Of a stretch of 64,000 nucleotides of DNA, positions 9,702 to 18,951 are shown piece by piece. Source of the stretch: Kocuria rosea (GTDB lineage: Bacteria; Actinomycetota; Actinomycetes; Actinomycetales; Micrococcaceae); the NCBI RefSeq assembly GCF_006094695.1, contig NZ_CP035103.1, forward strand, positions 1,550,001-1,614,000, written 5' to 3'. The translations under genes were made by a program, and so were the position numbers. Every line of letters starts with the position of its first letter. Position 1 is the first letter of the stretch. Below the pieces are notes generated by a model. The model did not search any database. It saw nothing but the letters and a program-made list of their open reading frames with translations, and was not told the DNA's origin.

Positions 9702-11504
9702 GTGTCCCAGGACGACCAGCTCTCCTTGTTCGGCGCAGCCGCCGCCGACCTCCCCCCGGCCTATCCGGACCGCGCCGCGTGGGGCACGGCCCCCAAGCTG
9801 CGCGCCTGGCAGGCGGAGGCGCTGCAGCGCTACTTCGAGGCACAGCCCCGGGACTACATGGCCGTCGCGACCCCCGGGGCCGGCAAGACGACCTTCGCGC
9901 TGCGCGTGGCCAAGGAGCTCTTCGACCGCGGGACCGTCAACCGGATCACGGTGGTGACACCCACGGACCACCTCAAGCGGCAGTGGGCGGACGCCGCCGC
10001 CCGCGTGGGCCTGGCGATCGACCCGAACTTCAAGAACGCGGACGGCTCCCACGGCCGGGACTACCTGGGCGCCGCCGTGACCTACTCGCAGGTGGCCATG
10101 AAGCCGCTCCTGCACCGGGCCCGCACCGAGGCGGGCCGGACCCTGGTGATCATGGACGAGATCCACCACGCCGGGGACTCCCTCACGTGGGGCGACGGGC
10201 TCCAGGAGGCCTTCGACCCCGCCGCCCGCCGGCTCGCCCTGACCGGCACCCCCTTCCGCTCGGACACCGCGCCGATCCCGTTCGTGCGCTACCTGGAGGA
10301 CGGGGACGGCATCCGCCGCTCGAGCGCCGACTACACCTACGGCTACGGCGACGCGCTCAAGGACCACGTGGTCCGGCCCGTGATCTTCCTCGCCTACTCG
10401 GGGCAGATGCGCTGGCGCACCAGCGCGGGGGAGGAGATGGCCGCGGAGCTCGGCGAGGGCTTCACGAAGGACATCACCGCCCACGCGTGGCGCACGGCGC
10501 TCGACCCGAACGGGCAGTGGATCCCGTCGGTGCTCCAGGCCGCGGACCAGCGGCTCACGGAGGTGCGGCGCACCGTGCCGGACGCCGGAGCGATGGTCAT
10601 CGCGACCGACCACCAGGACGCGAAGGCCTACGCCGCGCAGCTGCGCCGGATCACCGGGGAGAACCCCACCGTGGTCCTCTCCGACGACAAGGGCGCCTCG
10701 GACCGGATCGACGAGTTCTCCGCGGGGGACAGCCGCTGGATGGTGGCCGTGCGGATGGTCTCCGAGGGCGTCGACGTCCCCCGGCTCGCCGTGGGCGTCT
10801 ACGCGACGTCCACGTCCACGCCGCTGTTCTTCGCCCAGGCGGTCGGCCGCTTCGTGCGCGCCCGCAAGCGCGGGGAGACGGCCTCCGTGTTCCTGCCGTC
10901 CGTGCCGGCGCTGATGCAGCTCGCCAACGAGATGGAGGCCGAGCGGGAGCACGCCCTCGACAAGCCCGCCGCGGAGGAGACCGGCCTGCCGGCCGACCCG
11001 CTCGAGGAGGGCTGGGACGACGACCTGCTCGAGGAGGCCAACCGGGAGGAGAAGGCGTCCGCGGCCCTCGCCCAGGGCCGGTTCGAGGCCATCGGCTCGG
11101 ACGCGTCCTTCCACGGGGTCCTCTTCGACGGCGGCGCCTTCGGCGGCGGCGTGGCGGTGGGCTCGGAGGAGGAGGCGGACTTCCTCGGCATCCCGGGACT
11201 GCTCGAGGCCGACCAGGTCTCGGCGCTGCTGCGGGAGCGGCAGTCCCAGCACGCCCGGCGGCGCCCCGGCGCCGCCCGCGCCCCGGAGCAGCCGGCGGTG
11301 CCCGACCACCGGCGGCTCAAGGAGCTGCGCGCCACCCTGTCCAAGAACGTCTCGGCCTGGGCGTCCCGCACCGGCACCCCGCACGGCATGGTCCACAACG
11401 AGCTGCGCCGGGTGTGCGGCGGACCCGCGGTGGCGCAGGCGAACGAGGCGCAGCTCCAGGCGCGGGTGAAGAAGCTGCAGGACTGGTTCATCGGGCGCAA
11501 GTGA
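9702..11504 (+). CDS. SF2 DEAD/DEAH-family helicase with N-terminal sliding-clamp motif
   Basis: 600 residues. Walker A is TPGAGKT (residues 57-63), Walker B is DEIH (152-155), motif III is TGTPFRS, and the C-terminal RecA domain ends with an arginine-finger region (QAVGRFVRARKRGE). Residues 6-10 read QLSLF, an exact match to the known bacterial beta-clamp-binding consensus QL[SD]LF. That suggests the protein is brought to replication or repair sites. The last 90 residues form a separate helical domain. GTG start at 9702, with AAAGGA 11 bases upstream. The substrate (DNA or RNA) is not proven; the clamp motif favours DNA. Confidence 0.88.
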   Translation: MSQDDQLSLFGAAAADLPPAYPDRAAWGTAPKLRAWQAEALQRYFEAQPRDYMAVATPGAGKTTFALRVAKELFDRGTVNRITVVTPTDHLKRQWADAAARVGLAIDPNFKNADGSHGRDYLGAAVTYSQVAMKPLLHRARTEAGRTLVIMDEIHHAGDSLTWGDGLQEAFDPAARRLALTGTPFRSDTAPIPFVRYLEDGDGIRRSSADYTYGYGDALKDHVVRPVIFLAYSGQMRWRTSAGEEMAAELGEGFTKDITAHAWRTALDPNGQWIPSVLQAADQRLTEVRRTVPDAGAMVIATDHQDAKAYAAQLRRITGENPTVVLSDDKGASDRIDEFSAGDSRWMVAVRMVSEGVDVPRLAVGVYATSTSTPLFFAQAVGRFVRARKRGETASVFLPSVPALMQLANEMEAEREHALDKPAAEETGLPADPLEEGWDDDLLEEANREEKASAALAQGRFEAIGSDASFHGVLFDGGAFGGGVAVGSEEEADFLGIPGLLEADQVSALLRERQSQHARRRPGAARAPEQPAVPDHRRLKELRATLSKNVSAWASRTGTPHGMVHNELRRVCGGPAVAQANEAQLQARVKKLQDWFIGRK

Positions 11505-11522
11505 GTCGCACCCGGGACGCGA

Positions 11523-11542
11523 ACCGCCCGGGACGGGGCGGT
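11523..11542. terminator. Hairpin between the helicase and pncA
   Basis: 7-bp stem (11523-11529 with 11536-11542) between convergent genes; it may act in both directions. Modest strength. Confidence 0.45.
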
Positions 11543-11559
11543 CCGCTGCCGGGCACGGG

Positions 11560-12171
11560 TCAGGACCGGACGACCTCGACCCCCGCCTCGGCCATCTCCC
11601 GCAGGGCGCGCTCCGTGGACTCCGCGGCGACGCCCGCGGTGAGCTCCACCAGCACCCGGGTGTCGTAGCCGGCCTCGACGGCGTCCAGGGCGGTCGCCCG
11701 CACGCAGTGGTCGGTCGCCAGGCCCACGATGTCCACGGCTTCGATCTCGTGCTCCCGCAGCCAGTCGTCGAGGCTCACGTCCGGCTCGTCGTCGACGTCC
11801 TCGTCGTCGCCCATCGGCACGTCCGCGTCCGGGGCGAGCAGCCCCTCGAAGCCGGAGTAGGCGGCGTCGTGCTCGCCCTTGCGGAACCACGCCTGGATCC
11901 AGTCCGTGTCCAGGTCCGGGTGGGAGTGGGCCCCGCGGGACTCGGCGACGCAGTGCACGGGCCAGGAGTCCACGTAGTCCGGCTCGTCGGAGAAGTGCGC
12001 CCCGGGGTCGACGTGCCAGTCCTGGGTGGCCGCGACGGCCGCGTAGTCCCCGTGGTGGTCCTCCAGGTGCTCCGACACGGCGGCGGCCACCGCCGCGCCT
12101 CCGGCGACGGGCAGCGAGCCGCCCTCGCAGAAGTCGTTCTGCACGTCGACGACGATCAGTGCGGTCCTCAT
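11560..12171 (-). CDS. pncA: Nicotinamidase (isochorismatase-like hydrolase)
   Basis: Converts nicotinamide to nicotinate for NAD salvage, and in mycobacteria also activates pyrazinamide. 203 residues. The catalytic triad is Asp9, Lys98 and Cys156 (VDVQNDF, FRKGEHD, TDHCVRA). The metal ligands Asp51, His53, His59 and His73 are present. An acidic insertion of about 15 residues (119-135) sits before the nucleophile region. It lies 112 bases downstream of pncB on the same strand, so the two consecutive salvage enzymes are probably co-expressed. The symbol follows family function. Confidence 0.9.
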   Translation of the reverse strand: MRTALIVVDVQNDFCEGGSLPVAGGAAVAAAVSEHLEDHHGDYAAVAATQDWHVDPGAHFSDEPDYVDSWPVHCVAESRGAHSHPDLDTDWIQAWFRKGEHDAAYSGFEGLLAPDADVPMGDDEDVDDEPDVSLDDWLREHEIEAVDIVGLATDHCVRATALDAVEAGYDTRVLVELTAGVAAESTERALREMAEAGVEVVRS

Positions 12172-12283
12172 GGTGTTCCTCCCTCTGTTCGGTGCTTCAC
12201 GCTCGTGCTTCTCGCCCGGTGGTGCTCCTCCGGCGGGTGCCGCCGGGCGGATCCCGCCCGGCGCGCGCCGCCCGGACGGCCGC

Positions 12284-13624
12284 TCAGGCCGGGGCCTCGG
12301 GCCCCAGGACGGTCGGGATCACGGGGTCGCCCTCGCTGAGCCGCCGGGCCGAGCGGGGCAGCTCCGCCACGGACGTCGCGTGCCGCTCCCGGGCCCGGCG
12401 GACCCCCTCCGGGCCCGTCCAGCCGTCCAGCAGCTCGCCGCGGCGGACGAAGTCCTCCAGCAGCGGCCGGTCGTCGCCGTCGTCGTCGGGCAGCCGGCCG
12501 ATGCCGACCATCTCGTGGGTCGCCGTGCCCCGCTCGTCCCGGCGCCGCAGGGCGTGCTTGCGCCCGCCCACGGACACCTTGCCCTTCGCGGCCTTCGCCA
12601 CGGGCCGCAGCTCGCCGGAGGAGTCCTCTCGGGCCACCAGCTTGTAGACCATCGACGACGTCGGCGCGCCGGAGCCGGTGACCACTCGGGTGCCCACGCC
12701 GAACGCGTCGACGGGCGCGGCGTTCAGGGCCGCGATCGCGTACTCGTCCAGGTCCGAGGTGACGGTGATGCGGGTGTCCGGGTTGCCGAGCTCGTCGAGG
12801 AGCCCGCGCACCCAGGCGGCCTGGGTCACGAGGTCGCCCGAGTCCAGGCGCACGCCGCCCAGACCGGGACCCGCGAGCTCCACGGCCTTGCGCACCGCGG
12901 TCTCGACGTCGTAGGTGTCGACGAGCAGGGTGGTGTCCCGGCCCATGGACTGGAGCTGGGCGCGGAAGGCGTCCTCCTCCGTGTCGTGCAGGAGCGTGAA
13001 GGAGTGGGCGGCCGTCCCGACCGTCCGGATCCCGTAGCGGTGCCCGGCCTCGAGGTTCGACGTCGAGTCGAAGCCGCCGATGACCGCCGCCCGCGCGGCC
13101 GCGACGGCGGCCTCCTCGTGGGCGCGCCGGGAGCCCATCTCGATGCATGGGCGCCCCGCCGCGGCACCCACCATGCGGGAGGCGGCCGAGGCCACGGCGC
13201 TGTCGTAGTTGAGCACCGACAGGAAGTACGTCTCGAGCACGCACGCCTCGGCGAAGGTGGCCTCGACCACGAGCAGCGGCGACGAGGGGAAGTACGCCTC
13301 GCCCTCGGCGTAGCCGGAGATCGAGCCGGTGAAGCGGAAGTCGGCGAGGTAGTCCAGGGTGGCTCGGTTGACCACGCCGGTGTCCGACAGGAAGCGCAGC
13401 TGCTCGTCGCCGAAGCGGAAGCTCCCGAGCCCCTCGAGGAGGCGCCCCGTGCCCGCCACCACGCCGTAGCGCCGCCCAGCGGGGAGCCGCCGGGCGAAGA
13501 CCTCGAACACGCTGCGCCGCTGCGCGGTGCCGGCGTGCAGGGCGGCCTGCAGCATGGTCAGCTCGTAGTGGTCGGTCATCAGGGACGTGGGCGGCGGGGC
13601 CCACCGGTGGCTGCGCTGGTTCAC
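12284..13624 (-). CDS. pncB: Nicotinate phosphoribosyltransferase
   Basis: Forms nicotinate mononucleotide from nicotinate and PRPP, using ATP. 446 residues. Recognised by TDHYELTML at the N-terminus, HSFTLLHDTE (with the His that is phosphorylated in the family), RLDSGDL and GVGTRVVTGSG. I place the start at GTG 13624 (VNQRSHRW) because TAGAGT ends 7 nt upstream, giving a leaderless mRNA. The longer frame to 13669 would run across that promoter. It is divergent from clpS and followed by pncA. Confidence 0.92.
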   Translation of the reverse strand: MNQRSHRWAPPPTSLMTDHYELTMLQAALHAGTAQRRSVFEVFARRLPAGRRYGVVAGTGRLLEGLGSFRFGDEQLRFLSDTGVVNRATLDYLADFRFTGSISGYAEGEAYFPSSPLLVVEATFAEACVLETYFLSVLNYDSAVASAASRMVGAAAGRPCIEMGSRRAHEEAAVAAARAAVIGGFDSTSNLEAGHRYGIRTVGTAAHSFTLLHDTEEDAFRAQLQSMGRDTTLLVDTYDVETAVRKAVELAGPGLGGVRLDSGDLVTQAAWVRGLLDELGNPDTRITVTSDLDEYAIAALNAAPVDAFGVGTRVVTGSGAPTSSMVYKLVAREDSSGELRPVAKAAKGKVSVGGRKHALRRRDERGTATHEMVGIGRLPDDDGDDRPLLEDFVRRGELLDGWTGPEGVRRARERHATSVAELPRSARRLSEGDPVIPTVLGPEAPA

Positions 13625-13631
13625 GGGCACC

Positions 13632-13679
13632 ACTCTAGCGACGCCGCCGGTGCGCCCCGTCTCCGGCACTCGCTACGAT
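13632..13679. promoter_or_regulatory. Divergent -10 boxes of pncB and clpS
   Basis: On the minus strand TAGAGT (13637-13632) precedes the pncB GTG by 7 nt. On the plus strand TACGAT (13674-13679) precedes the clpS ATG by 9 nt. The two boxes are about 36 bp apart, so the two polymerases would compete for overlapping DNA. Confidence 0.55.
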
Positions 13680-13688
13680 GGACGGACC

Positions 13689-14027
13689 ATGCACTGCGCT
13701 ACTCCCGCCGCCGCCCGCCCCGCGGCCACCGCCACCCCGGAGACCGGCACCCGGCCCACCGGCGCGACGTCCGTGGCCACTGAGACCGAGACCCCGTGGA
13801 ACGTGGTCGTGTGGGACGACCCCGTCAACCTCATGAGCTACGTCACCTACGTGTTCCGCTCCTACTTCGGCTACCCGGAGGAGAAGGCCCGCTCCCTGAT
13901 GCTGGAGGTCCACCACCACGGGCGCTCCGTGGTGGCCAGCGGCTCCCTCGAGGAGGCCGAGACCCACACCGCGGCGATGCACGGCTTCGGACTGTGGGCC
14001 ACCTTCGAGCAGGCGGGGGGCCACTGA
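13689..14027 (+). CDS. clpS: ATP-dependent Clp protease adaptor ClpS
   Basis: Delivers N-degron substrates to ClpAP/ClpCP. 112 residues, with a 37-residue Ala/Thr/Pro-rich tail before the folded core, which begins at PWNVVVWDDPVNLM. The core holds HHHGRSVVASG and the usual C-terminal helix. The stop overlaps the next start by one base (TGATG), so translation of clpS and the DUF2017 gene is coupled. Leaderless start at ATG 13689. Confidence 0.93.
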   Translation: MHCATPAAARPAATATPETGTRPTGATSVATETETPWNVVVWDDPVNLMSYVTYVFRSYFGYPEEKARSLMLEVHHHGRSVVASGSLEEAETHTAAMHGFGLWATFEQAGGH

Positions 14028-14587
14028 TGGCGCAGGGCTTCCGGTCCACCCGCCGGGGCATCACCGCCCGCTTCGAGGAGCCCGAGAAGGAGCTGCTCCA
14101 GAAGCTGTTCGCGGACGTCGCCCAGGCGCTCGCCCCCGAGCAGCCGGCCTCGGAGGACTCGCTCGAGCGGATGCTCGGCGTGTCCGGGGACGCCACCGTC
14201 CCCGACGACTCCGCGCTGCGGCGGCTGCTGCCCGACGGGAGCCTGGACCCCGAGCGCGCCGCCGAGTTCCGCCGGTACACGGAGCGGGGGCTGCGGGAGA
14301 CCAAGCGCGGCGTGCTGCAGCAGGCGGCCCTCGCGCTGGAGGCCCAGCCCGTGCGGCTGGACCCCGCCCAGGCGCAGGCCTTCGGGCAGGCCCTCAACGA
14401 CGTGCGGCTGGTGCTGGCGGACCGGCTCGGGATCCGCAGCGAGGCCGACGCCGAGCGCGTGGGTCGCTACGACGACTGGTCCGCGATCGAGGACGTCGAG
14501 ACGTACATGTCGCTCCTGTACAACTTCGTCTCGTGGTTGCAGGAGACCCTCATGGAGGCCCTCCTCCACGACCTGCCCCGGGACTGA
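14027..14587 (+). CDS. DUF2017 family protein
   Basis: 186 residues, helical and soluble, with no catalytic motif I can name. Begins [20 protein letters not shown] and ends with a helical region ([20 protein letters not shown]). DUF2017 genes follow clpS across Actinobacteria, which hints at a role with ClpS-dependent proteolysis; this is inference from position. The start is the ATG of a TGATG overlap with clpS. Confidence 0.88.
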   Translation: MAQGFRSTRRGITARFEEPEKELLQKLFADVAQALAPEQPASEDSLERMLGVSGDATVPDDSALRRLLPDGSLDPERAAEFRRYTERGLRETKRGVLQQAALALEAQPVRLDPAQAQAFGQALNDVRLVLADRLGIRSEADAERVGRYDDWSAIEDVETYMSLLYNFVSWLQETLMEALLHDLPRD

Positions 14588-14687
14588 CCGGGCACGACAC
14601 CCCGGGCGGCCCCCGCCCCGGCCGGGGGTGACGCGGCTCACGGCGGCACGGCCGCGGCGCGGTTTGGGACGGCGGCACGCCCGGGAC

Positions 14688-14693
14688 TACGCT
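14688..14693 (+). promoter_or_regulatory. -10 box of murI
   Basis: TACGCT, 9 nt before ATG 14703. Confidence 0.5.
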
Positions 14694-14702
14694 CTTGACG
14701 AT

Positions 14703-15647
14703 ATGCAGGATGACGACGTCTTCGGGGCCGGCGGCCGGGCCGCCCGGCGCCCCAACCCCGGTTCACCCATCGGCGTGTTCGACTCCGGGGTGGGCGGTCT
14801 CACCGTGGCCCGCGCCATCATCGACCAGCTGCCCCACGAGGAGATCGTGTACGTGGGGGACACCGCCCACGGGCCCTACGGGCCGCTGCCGATCGCCGAG
14901 GTCAGGGCGCACGCCCTGCGGATCATGGACGAGCTCGTCGACTCCGGCGTCAAGCTGCTCGTGATCGCCTGCAACACGGCGTCCGCGGCGGTGCTGCGCG
15001 ACGCCCGGGAGCGCTACACCCGGGTCTACGGGATCCCGGTGGTCGAGGTCATCCAGCCGGCGGTGCGCCGGGCGGTCGCCTCGACCCGCAACGGCCGGAT
15101 CGGCGTCATCGGCACGGAGGCGACGGTCGGTTCCCGCGCCTACGACGACACGTTCGCCGCCGCCCCCCACCTGCGGATCGACTCGGTGGCCTGCCCCGCG
15201 TTCGTCGACTACGTGGAGGCGGGCGTCACCACGGGGCCCGGCCTGCTGGCCACGGCCCAGGCCTACCTGGACCCGCTGCGCGAGGCCGACGTGGACACGC
15301 TGGTGCTGGGCTGCACCCACTACCCCCTGCTCACCGGCGTGATCTCCTACGTCATGGGCGACGCCGTCACGCTGGTCTCCAGCGCGGAGGAGACCGCCAA
15401 GGACGTCTACCGGGCGCTCGTCAGCCACGGGCTCGAGCGCGAGCCGGGGGTGCCGGGCGGGCCCGCCCGGCACGAGTTCCTCGCCACCGGGGACGCCGCG
15501 TCCTTCGAGGTCCTCGCCCGGCGGTTCCTGGGGCCGGAGGTCGCCCGCGTCCGGCACACCAGCTCCGTGGCGGAGCAGTACCCCACGGGCTCGCTCGCGC
15601 GGATCACCCCGGAGATGATCGGGGGAGCGGGCCCGTCCGCGCCCTGA
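14703..15647 (+). CDS. murI: Glutamate racemase
   Basis: Makes D-glutamate for peptidoglycan. 314 residues, with a 24-residue N-terminal extension before [13 protein letters not shown]. The two catalytic cysteines lie in IACNTASA and LGCTHYP, and [12 protein letters not shown] is also conserved. Start ATG 14703 (MQDDDVFG) rather than ATG 14628, because TACGCT lies 9 nt upstream. It precedes the MBL, rph and rdgB genes in an order I recall from related genomes. Confidence 0.95.
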   Translation: MQDDDVFGAGGRAARRPNPGSPIGVFDSGVGGLTVARAIIDQLPHEEIVYVGDTAHGPYGPLPIAEVRAHALRIMDELVDSGVKLLVIACNTASAAVLRDARERYTRVYGIPVVEVIQPAVRRAVASTRNGRIGVIGTEATVGSRAYDDTFAAAPHLRIDSVACPAFVDYVEAGVTTGPGLLATAQAYLDPLREADVDTLVLGCTHYPLLTGVISYVMGDAVTLVSSAEETAKDVYRALVSHGLEREPGVPGGPARHEFLATGDAASFEVLARRFLGPEVARVRHTSSVAEQYPTGSLARITPEMIGGAGPSAP

Positions 15648-15706
15648 GCAGCTCCGCGGCCGGTGCGGCCGCCGTCCCACCGGCACCTCCTGGAAGGCTC
15701 TCGCCC

Positions 15707-16550
15707 ATGAAACTCACCATCATCGGATGCACCGGCTCCTTCGCGGGGCCGAACTCCCCGGCCTCCTGCTACCTCGTCAGCGGTGAGGACGCCGAGGGAC
15801 GGACCTGGCGCATCCTGCTGGACATGGGCAACGGCGCCCTCGGGGTGCTGCAGCGTCACATCGACCTGCACGACATCGACGCCGTGCTCGTCAGCCACCT
15901 GCACCCCGACCACTGCATCGACCTGGCCGGGCTGCACGTGGCCATCAAGTGGGACCCGCGCGGCTGGGGCCGACCCCCGATCCCGCTGTGGGCGCCCACC
16001 GGCCTCCACGAGTACCTCAGCAGCACCCACGGGCTCCCCACGGAGCCCGGGATGCACGGGGAGTTCGACTTCCACACCTGGGTCCCGGAGGAGCCCGTGC
16101 GGGTGGGGCCGTTCGCGATCACGCCCTTCCGGGTGGAGCACCCCACCCCCGAGCCCTACGCCCTGCGCATCGACTACGACGGCGTCATGGGCCCCAGCAC
16201 CCTGGCCTACTCGGGGGACACCGACGCGTGCGAGGGGCTCGTGCGCGCCGCGCGGGACGCCGACGTCTTCCTGTGCGAGGCCGCCTACCACGAGGGCCGC
16301 CTACCACGAGGGCCGCGACGACGCGCTGCGCGGCATCCACCTGACCGGCCGGCGCGCGGCGGAGGCCGCCCGGGACGCCGGGGCCCGCCAGCTGCTGCTG
16401 ACGCACCTGCCGGTGTGGAACTCCCCGACGCGGGCCGTGGAGGAGGCGCAGGAGGTCTTCGCGGGACCCATCGGGGTGGCCGATCCCGCCTACACCTACC
16501 GGATCGTCCGGCGGGGGAGCGGCCGTCCCGCGGCCGCCGTCGGGCCGTGA
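15707..16550 (+). pseudogene. Metallo-beta-lactamase-fold hydrolase, frameshifted by a 16-bp duplication
   Basis: RNase Z/MBL-superfamily protein. The N-terminal 195 residues are intact: [11 protein letters not shown], the metal motif [10 protein letters not shown], and AYSGDTDAC. After CEAAYHEGR a direct 16-bp duplication (16283-16314) shifts the frame. The normal C-terminus ([13 protein letters not shown], then [10 protein letters not shown], ending near 16550) is found in another frame. Without the extra 16 bp the gene would encode 275 residues. The shifted frame instead runs on, without a stop, into rph. ATG 15707 has GGAAGG 9 bases upstream. It is a pseudogene, a phase-variable allele or a sequencing error. 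Confidence 0.85.
16283..16314 (+). repeat. 16-bp perfect tandem duplication inside the MBL gene
   Basis: The unit GCCTACCACGAGGGCC occurs at 16283-16298 and again at 16299-16314, and the match extends a few bases on both sides. Removing one copy restores a continuous MBL protein. Confidence 0.95.
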
Positions 16551-16593
16551 GCCCCGCCGCCGGCGGCCGGGCCGGGCGGTCGGTGCCGCGGGG

Positions 16594-16599
16594 TAAGGT
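16594..16599 (+). promoter_or_regulatory. -10 box of rph
   Basis: TAAGGT, 7 nt before ATG 16607. It gives rph its own leaderless promoter, independent of the disrupted upstream gene. Confidence 0.55.
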
Positions 16600-16606
16600 G
16601 GACCAC

Positions 16607-17392
16607 ATGGATTCCCCCGTCGACCAGACCGCACCGGCCCTCTCGACCTCGGGGGTGACCCGGTCGGACGGCCGTTCGCCCGGTGAGCTGCGACCCATCA
16701 CGATCACCCGCGGCTGGTCCCAGCAGGCGGAGGGCTCCGCCCTCATCGAGTTCGGCAGCACCCGGGTGCTGTGCACCGCGTCCGTGACCGAAGGCGTCCC
16801 GCGCTGGCTCAAGGGGGAGGGCCGCGGCTGGGTGACCGCCGAGTACGCGATGCTCCCGCGGGCCACGTCCACCCGGTCCGCTCGAGAGTCCGTGAAGGGC
16901 AAGATCGGCGGGCGCACCCACGAGATCTCCCGGCTCATCGGCCGCTCCCTGCGCTCGGTCATCGACCTCTCCGCCCTCGGCGAGAACACCGTGGTCCTCG
17001 ACTGCGACGTCCTCCAGGCCGACGGCGGCACCCGCACCGCGGCCATCACCGGCGCCTACGTGGCCCTCGCCGAGGCGATCGGGTGGGCCCGGGCCGAGGG
17101 GCTCGTCGCCCGTCGCGCGCAGCCGCTCACCGACACGGTGGCCGCCGTGTCCGTGGGCATCATCGACGGCGTGCCGATGCTGGACCTCCCGTACGTCGAA
17201 GACGTGCGGGCCGAGACCGACATGAACGTGGTGGTCACCGGGTCCGGCGACTTCGTGGAGGTGCAGGGCACCGCCGAGGGCGCCCCCTTCGACCGCGCCG
17301 AGCTGGACGCCCTGCTCGACCTCGCGCTGGCCGGCTGCGCCCAGCTCACCCAGATCCAGGTCGAGACCCTGCGCGAGGCCGGCGATGGGTGA
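16607..17392 (+). CDS. rph: Ribonuclease PH
   Basis: Phosphorolytic 3'-5' exonuclease that trims tRNA 3' ends. 261 residues. [15 protein letters not shown] at the N-terminus, the EYAMLPRAT stretch, [19 protein letters not shown] in the core and [18 protein letters not shown] near the C-terminus are typical. The start at ATG 16607 is supported by a -10 box 7 nt upstream. The upstream MBL frame is open into this gene only because of its frameshift. The end overlaps rdgB by 8 bases, so the two are co-translated. Confidence 0.95.
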   Translation: MDSPVDQTAPALSTSGVTRSDGRSPGELRPITITRGWSQQAEGSALIEFGSTRVLCTASVTEGVPRWLKGEGRGWVTAEYAMLPRATSTRSARESVKGKIGGRTHEISRLIGRSLRSVIDLSALGENTVVLDCDVLQADGGTRTAAITGAYVALAEAIGWARAEGLVARRAQPLTDTVAAVSVGIIDGVPMLDLPYVEDVRAETDMNVVVTGSGDFVEVQGTAEGAPFDRAELDALLDLALAGCAQLTQIQVETLREAGDG

Positions 17393-18029
17393 CCACCACG
17401 GCGCCCGGGTGGTGCTCGCCACGCACAACCGGGGCAAGCTCGCCGAGCTGCGGGACCTGCTCGCGCCCGCGCTGCCCGGAGCCGACGTCGAGCGGCTGGT
17501 CGTGGACGCCGCCGCGGCCGGGGCGCCCGACGTCGTCGAGGACGGCACCACCTTCGAGGCCAACGCCCTGCTCAAGGCCCGCGCCGCCACCGCCGCGACC
17601 GGGCTGATCGCCGTGGCCGACGACTCCGGCCTGGCCGTCGACGTGCTGGGCGGGGCCCCCGGGATCTTCTCCGCGCGCTGGTCCGGCCGGCACGGCGACG
17701 ACGCCGCGAACCTGCGGCTGCTGCTCGCCCAGCTCTCCGACGTCCCCGACGCCCATCGCGGCGCGCAGTTCGTGTGCGCCGCCGCGCTCGTCACCCCGGA
17801 CGGCCGCGAGCACGTGGAGACCGGGACGCTGCGCGGCGCCCTGCTGCGGGAGCCCGTGGGGGACGGCGGCTTCGGCTACGACCCCGTGCTGCGCCCCGAC
17901 GGGTCCGACCGGACCTGCGCCGAGCTCACGCGCGCGGAGAAGAACGCCATCAGCCACCGCGGGCGCGCGATGCGGGCCCTGCTCCCGCACCTGCTGACCG
18001 CCCTCGACCCCGCCGCCGTCCCCGACTGA
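17385..18029 (+). CDS. rdgB: dITP/XTP pyrophosphatase (RdgB/HAM1)
   Basis: Hydrolyses non-canonical purine nucleotides (dITP, XTP) to prevent their incorporation. 214 residues. [11 protein letters not shown] (nucleotide binding), [21 protein letters not shown] (catalytic Asp) and GFGYDPV are all present. ATG 17385 overlaps the rph stop by 8 bases. The rph-rdgB pair is a widely conserved bacterial arrangement. Confidence 0.95.
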   Translation: MGDHHGARVVLATHNRGKLAELRDLLAPALPGADVERLVVDAAAAGAPDVVEDGTTFEANALLKARAATAATGLIAVADDSGLAVDVLGGAPGIFSARWSGRHGDDAANLRLLLAQLSDVPDAHRGAQFVCAAALVTPDGREHVETGTLRGALLREPVGDGGFGYDPVLRPDGSDRTCAELTRAEKNAISHRGRAMRALLPHLLTALDPAAVPD

Positions 18030-18056
18030 CCCACGTCCGAACCGAGGAAGTTGACC

Positions 18057-18929
18057 ATGCCCTGGTCGCAGCTCCACCACCTGCCGTTCGCCGGCGCCGT
18101 CGAGGCCGTGCTGCGCGAAGCCGGCATGAGCGCCGACCCCGGCCAGTGGGAGGTCCACGCCGGCGGGTCCGCCCACGTGGTGGTGAACGTGGGCCACGTG
18201 ATCTCCGTGCGGATCGCCAAGAACGCCACGGTCTGCGAGCACGTCCAGCGCCGCACGGAGGTGCTGCGGAGGCTGCCCCGCTTCTCGTTCGCGACCCCGC
18301 GGCCGCTCACCGGCGTGGTGGTCTCCCACGGCTACACCGGGGTGGGCCTGACGTGGCTGCCCGGGCACCCGCACCCGCCCGGGCACGGCGACCCGGCCGT
18401 GCTGCACCGGGTGCTGACCGAGCTGGCCGAGGTCGACACCTCCGGCTTCGCGCGGTACCTCGACCGTCCCGGCCAGCACTGGGGCGGCCACCGGCGGCGG
18501 CACGTGCTGCTCGACGAGGTCATCCCGCGGCTGCTGCCCCGCAACCAGGAGGCCGCGCGGCGGGCCGTCGCCGAGCTCGCGGCGCTGCCGACCGTGGTGC
18601 CGACCCTGGTGCACGGGGACCTCATGGGGCACAACATGCTGTGGGACGGTGACGGGGACGAGCTCACGGGCATCATCGACTGGGACCACGCCTGTCTGTC
18701 CGACCCCGCGCACGACGCCGCGTCCCTCGGGCTGTGGTACGGCTGGGACACCCTGCGCGCCGCCGTCTCGGAGACCGTCTACGAGCGGGCCCGGCTGCAC
18801 GCGCGCACGTTCCCGCTGCAGGCGGTCGCCTACGCGCTGCACCACGACCTCGACACCGCCCAGGTCAACCAGTCCATCGCCCGGGCCGACGACTGGATCG
18901 AGACCAACCTGCGCGGTGTCTCCGCCTGA
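18057..18929 (+). CDS. Aminoglycoside phosphotransferase-family kinase
   Basis: 290 residues with a protein-kinase-like fold of the APH/choline kinase type. The catalytic loop is LVHGDLMGHNMLW and the metal-binding segment is GIIDWDHACLSDPAHD. The N-terminal strand HAGGSAHVVVNVG takes the place of the nucleotide loop. The substrate is unknown: the family includes antibiotic, sugar and choline kinases, and nothing here points to resistance. ATG 18057 follows AGGAAG; a TTG 6 bases earlier is in frame but less likely. 27 bases after rdgB, so possibly in the same operon. Confidence 0.85.
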   Translation: MPWSQLHHLPFAGAVEAVLREAGMSADPGQWEVHAGGSAHVVVNVGHVISVRIAKNATVCEHVQRRTEVLRRLPRFSFATPRPLTGVVVSHGYTGVGLTWLPGHPHPPGHGDPAVLHRVLTELAEVDTSGFARYLDRPGQHWGGHRRRHVLLDEVIPRLLPRNQEAARRAVAELAALPTVVPTLVHGDLMGHNMLWDGDGDELTGIIDWDHACLSDPAHDAASLGLWYGWDTLRAAVSETVYERARLHARTFPLQAVAYALHHDLDTAQVNQSIARADDWIETNLRGVSA

Positions 18930-18939
18930 GCGGGCGCAG

Positions 18940-18945
18940 TAGGCT
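18940..18945 (+). promoter_or_regulatory. -10 box of the exonuclease gene
   Basis: TAGGCT, 6 nt before GTG 18952. Confidence 0.6.
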
Positions 18946-18951
18946 GTTCCG

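Noticed and set aside
15707..17392. A 561-residue MBL-RNase PH fusion protein
   Set aside because: The middle 100 residues are Arg/Gly/Pro-rich out-of-frame text, the true MBL C-terminus is in another frame, and rph has its own start and -10 box.
18057..18929. Aminoglycoside resistance gene
   Set aside because: It belongs to the broad APH-fold kinase family, but it sits in a housekeeping cluster and has no feature that points to a drug substrate.
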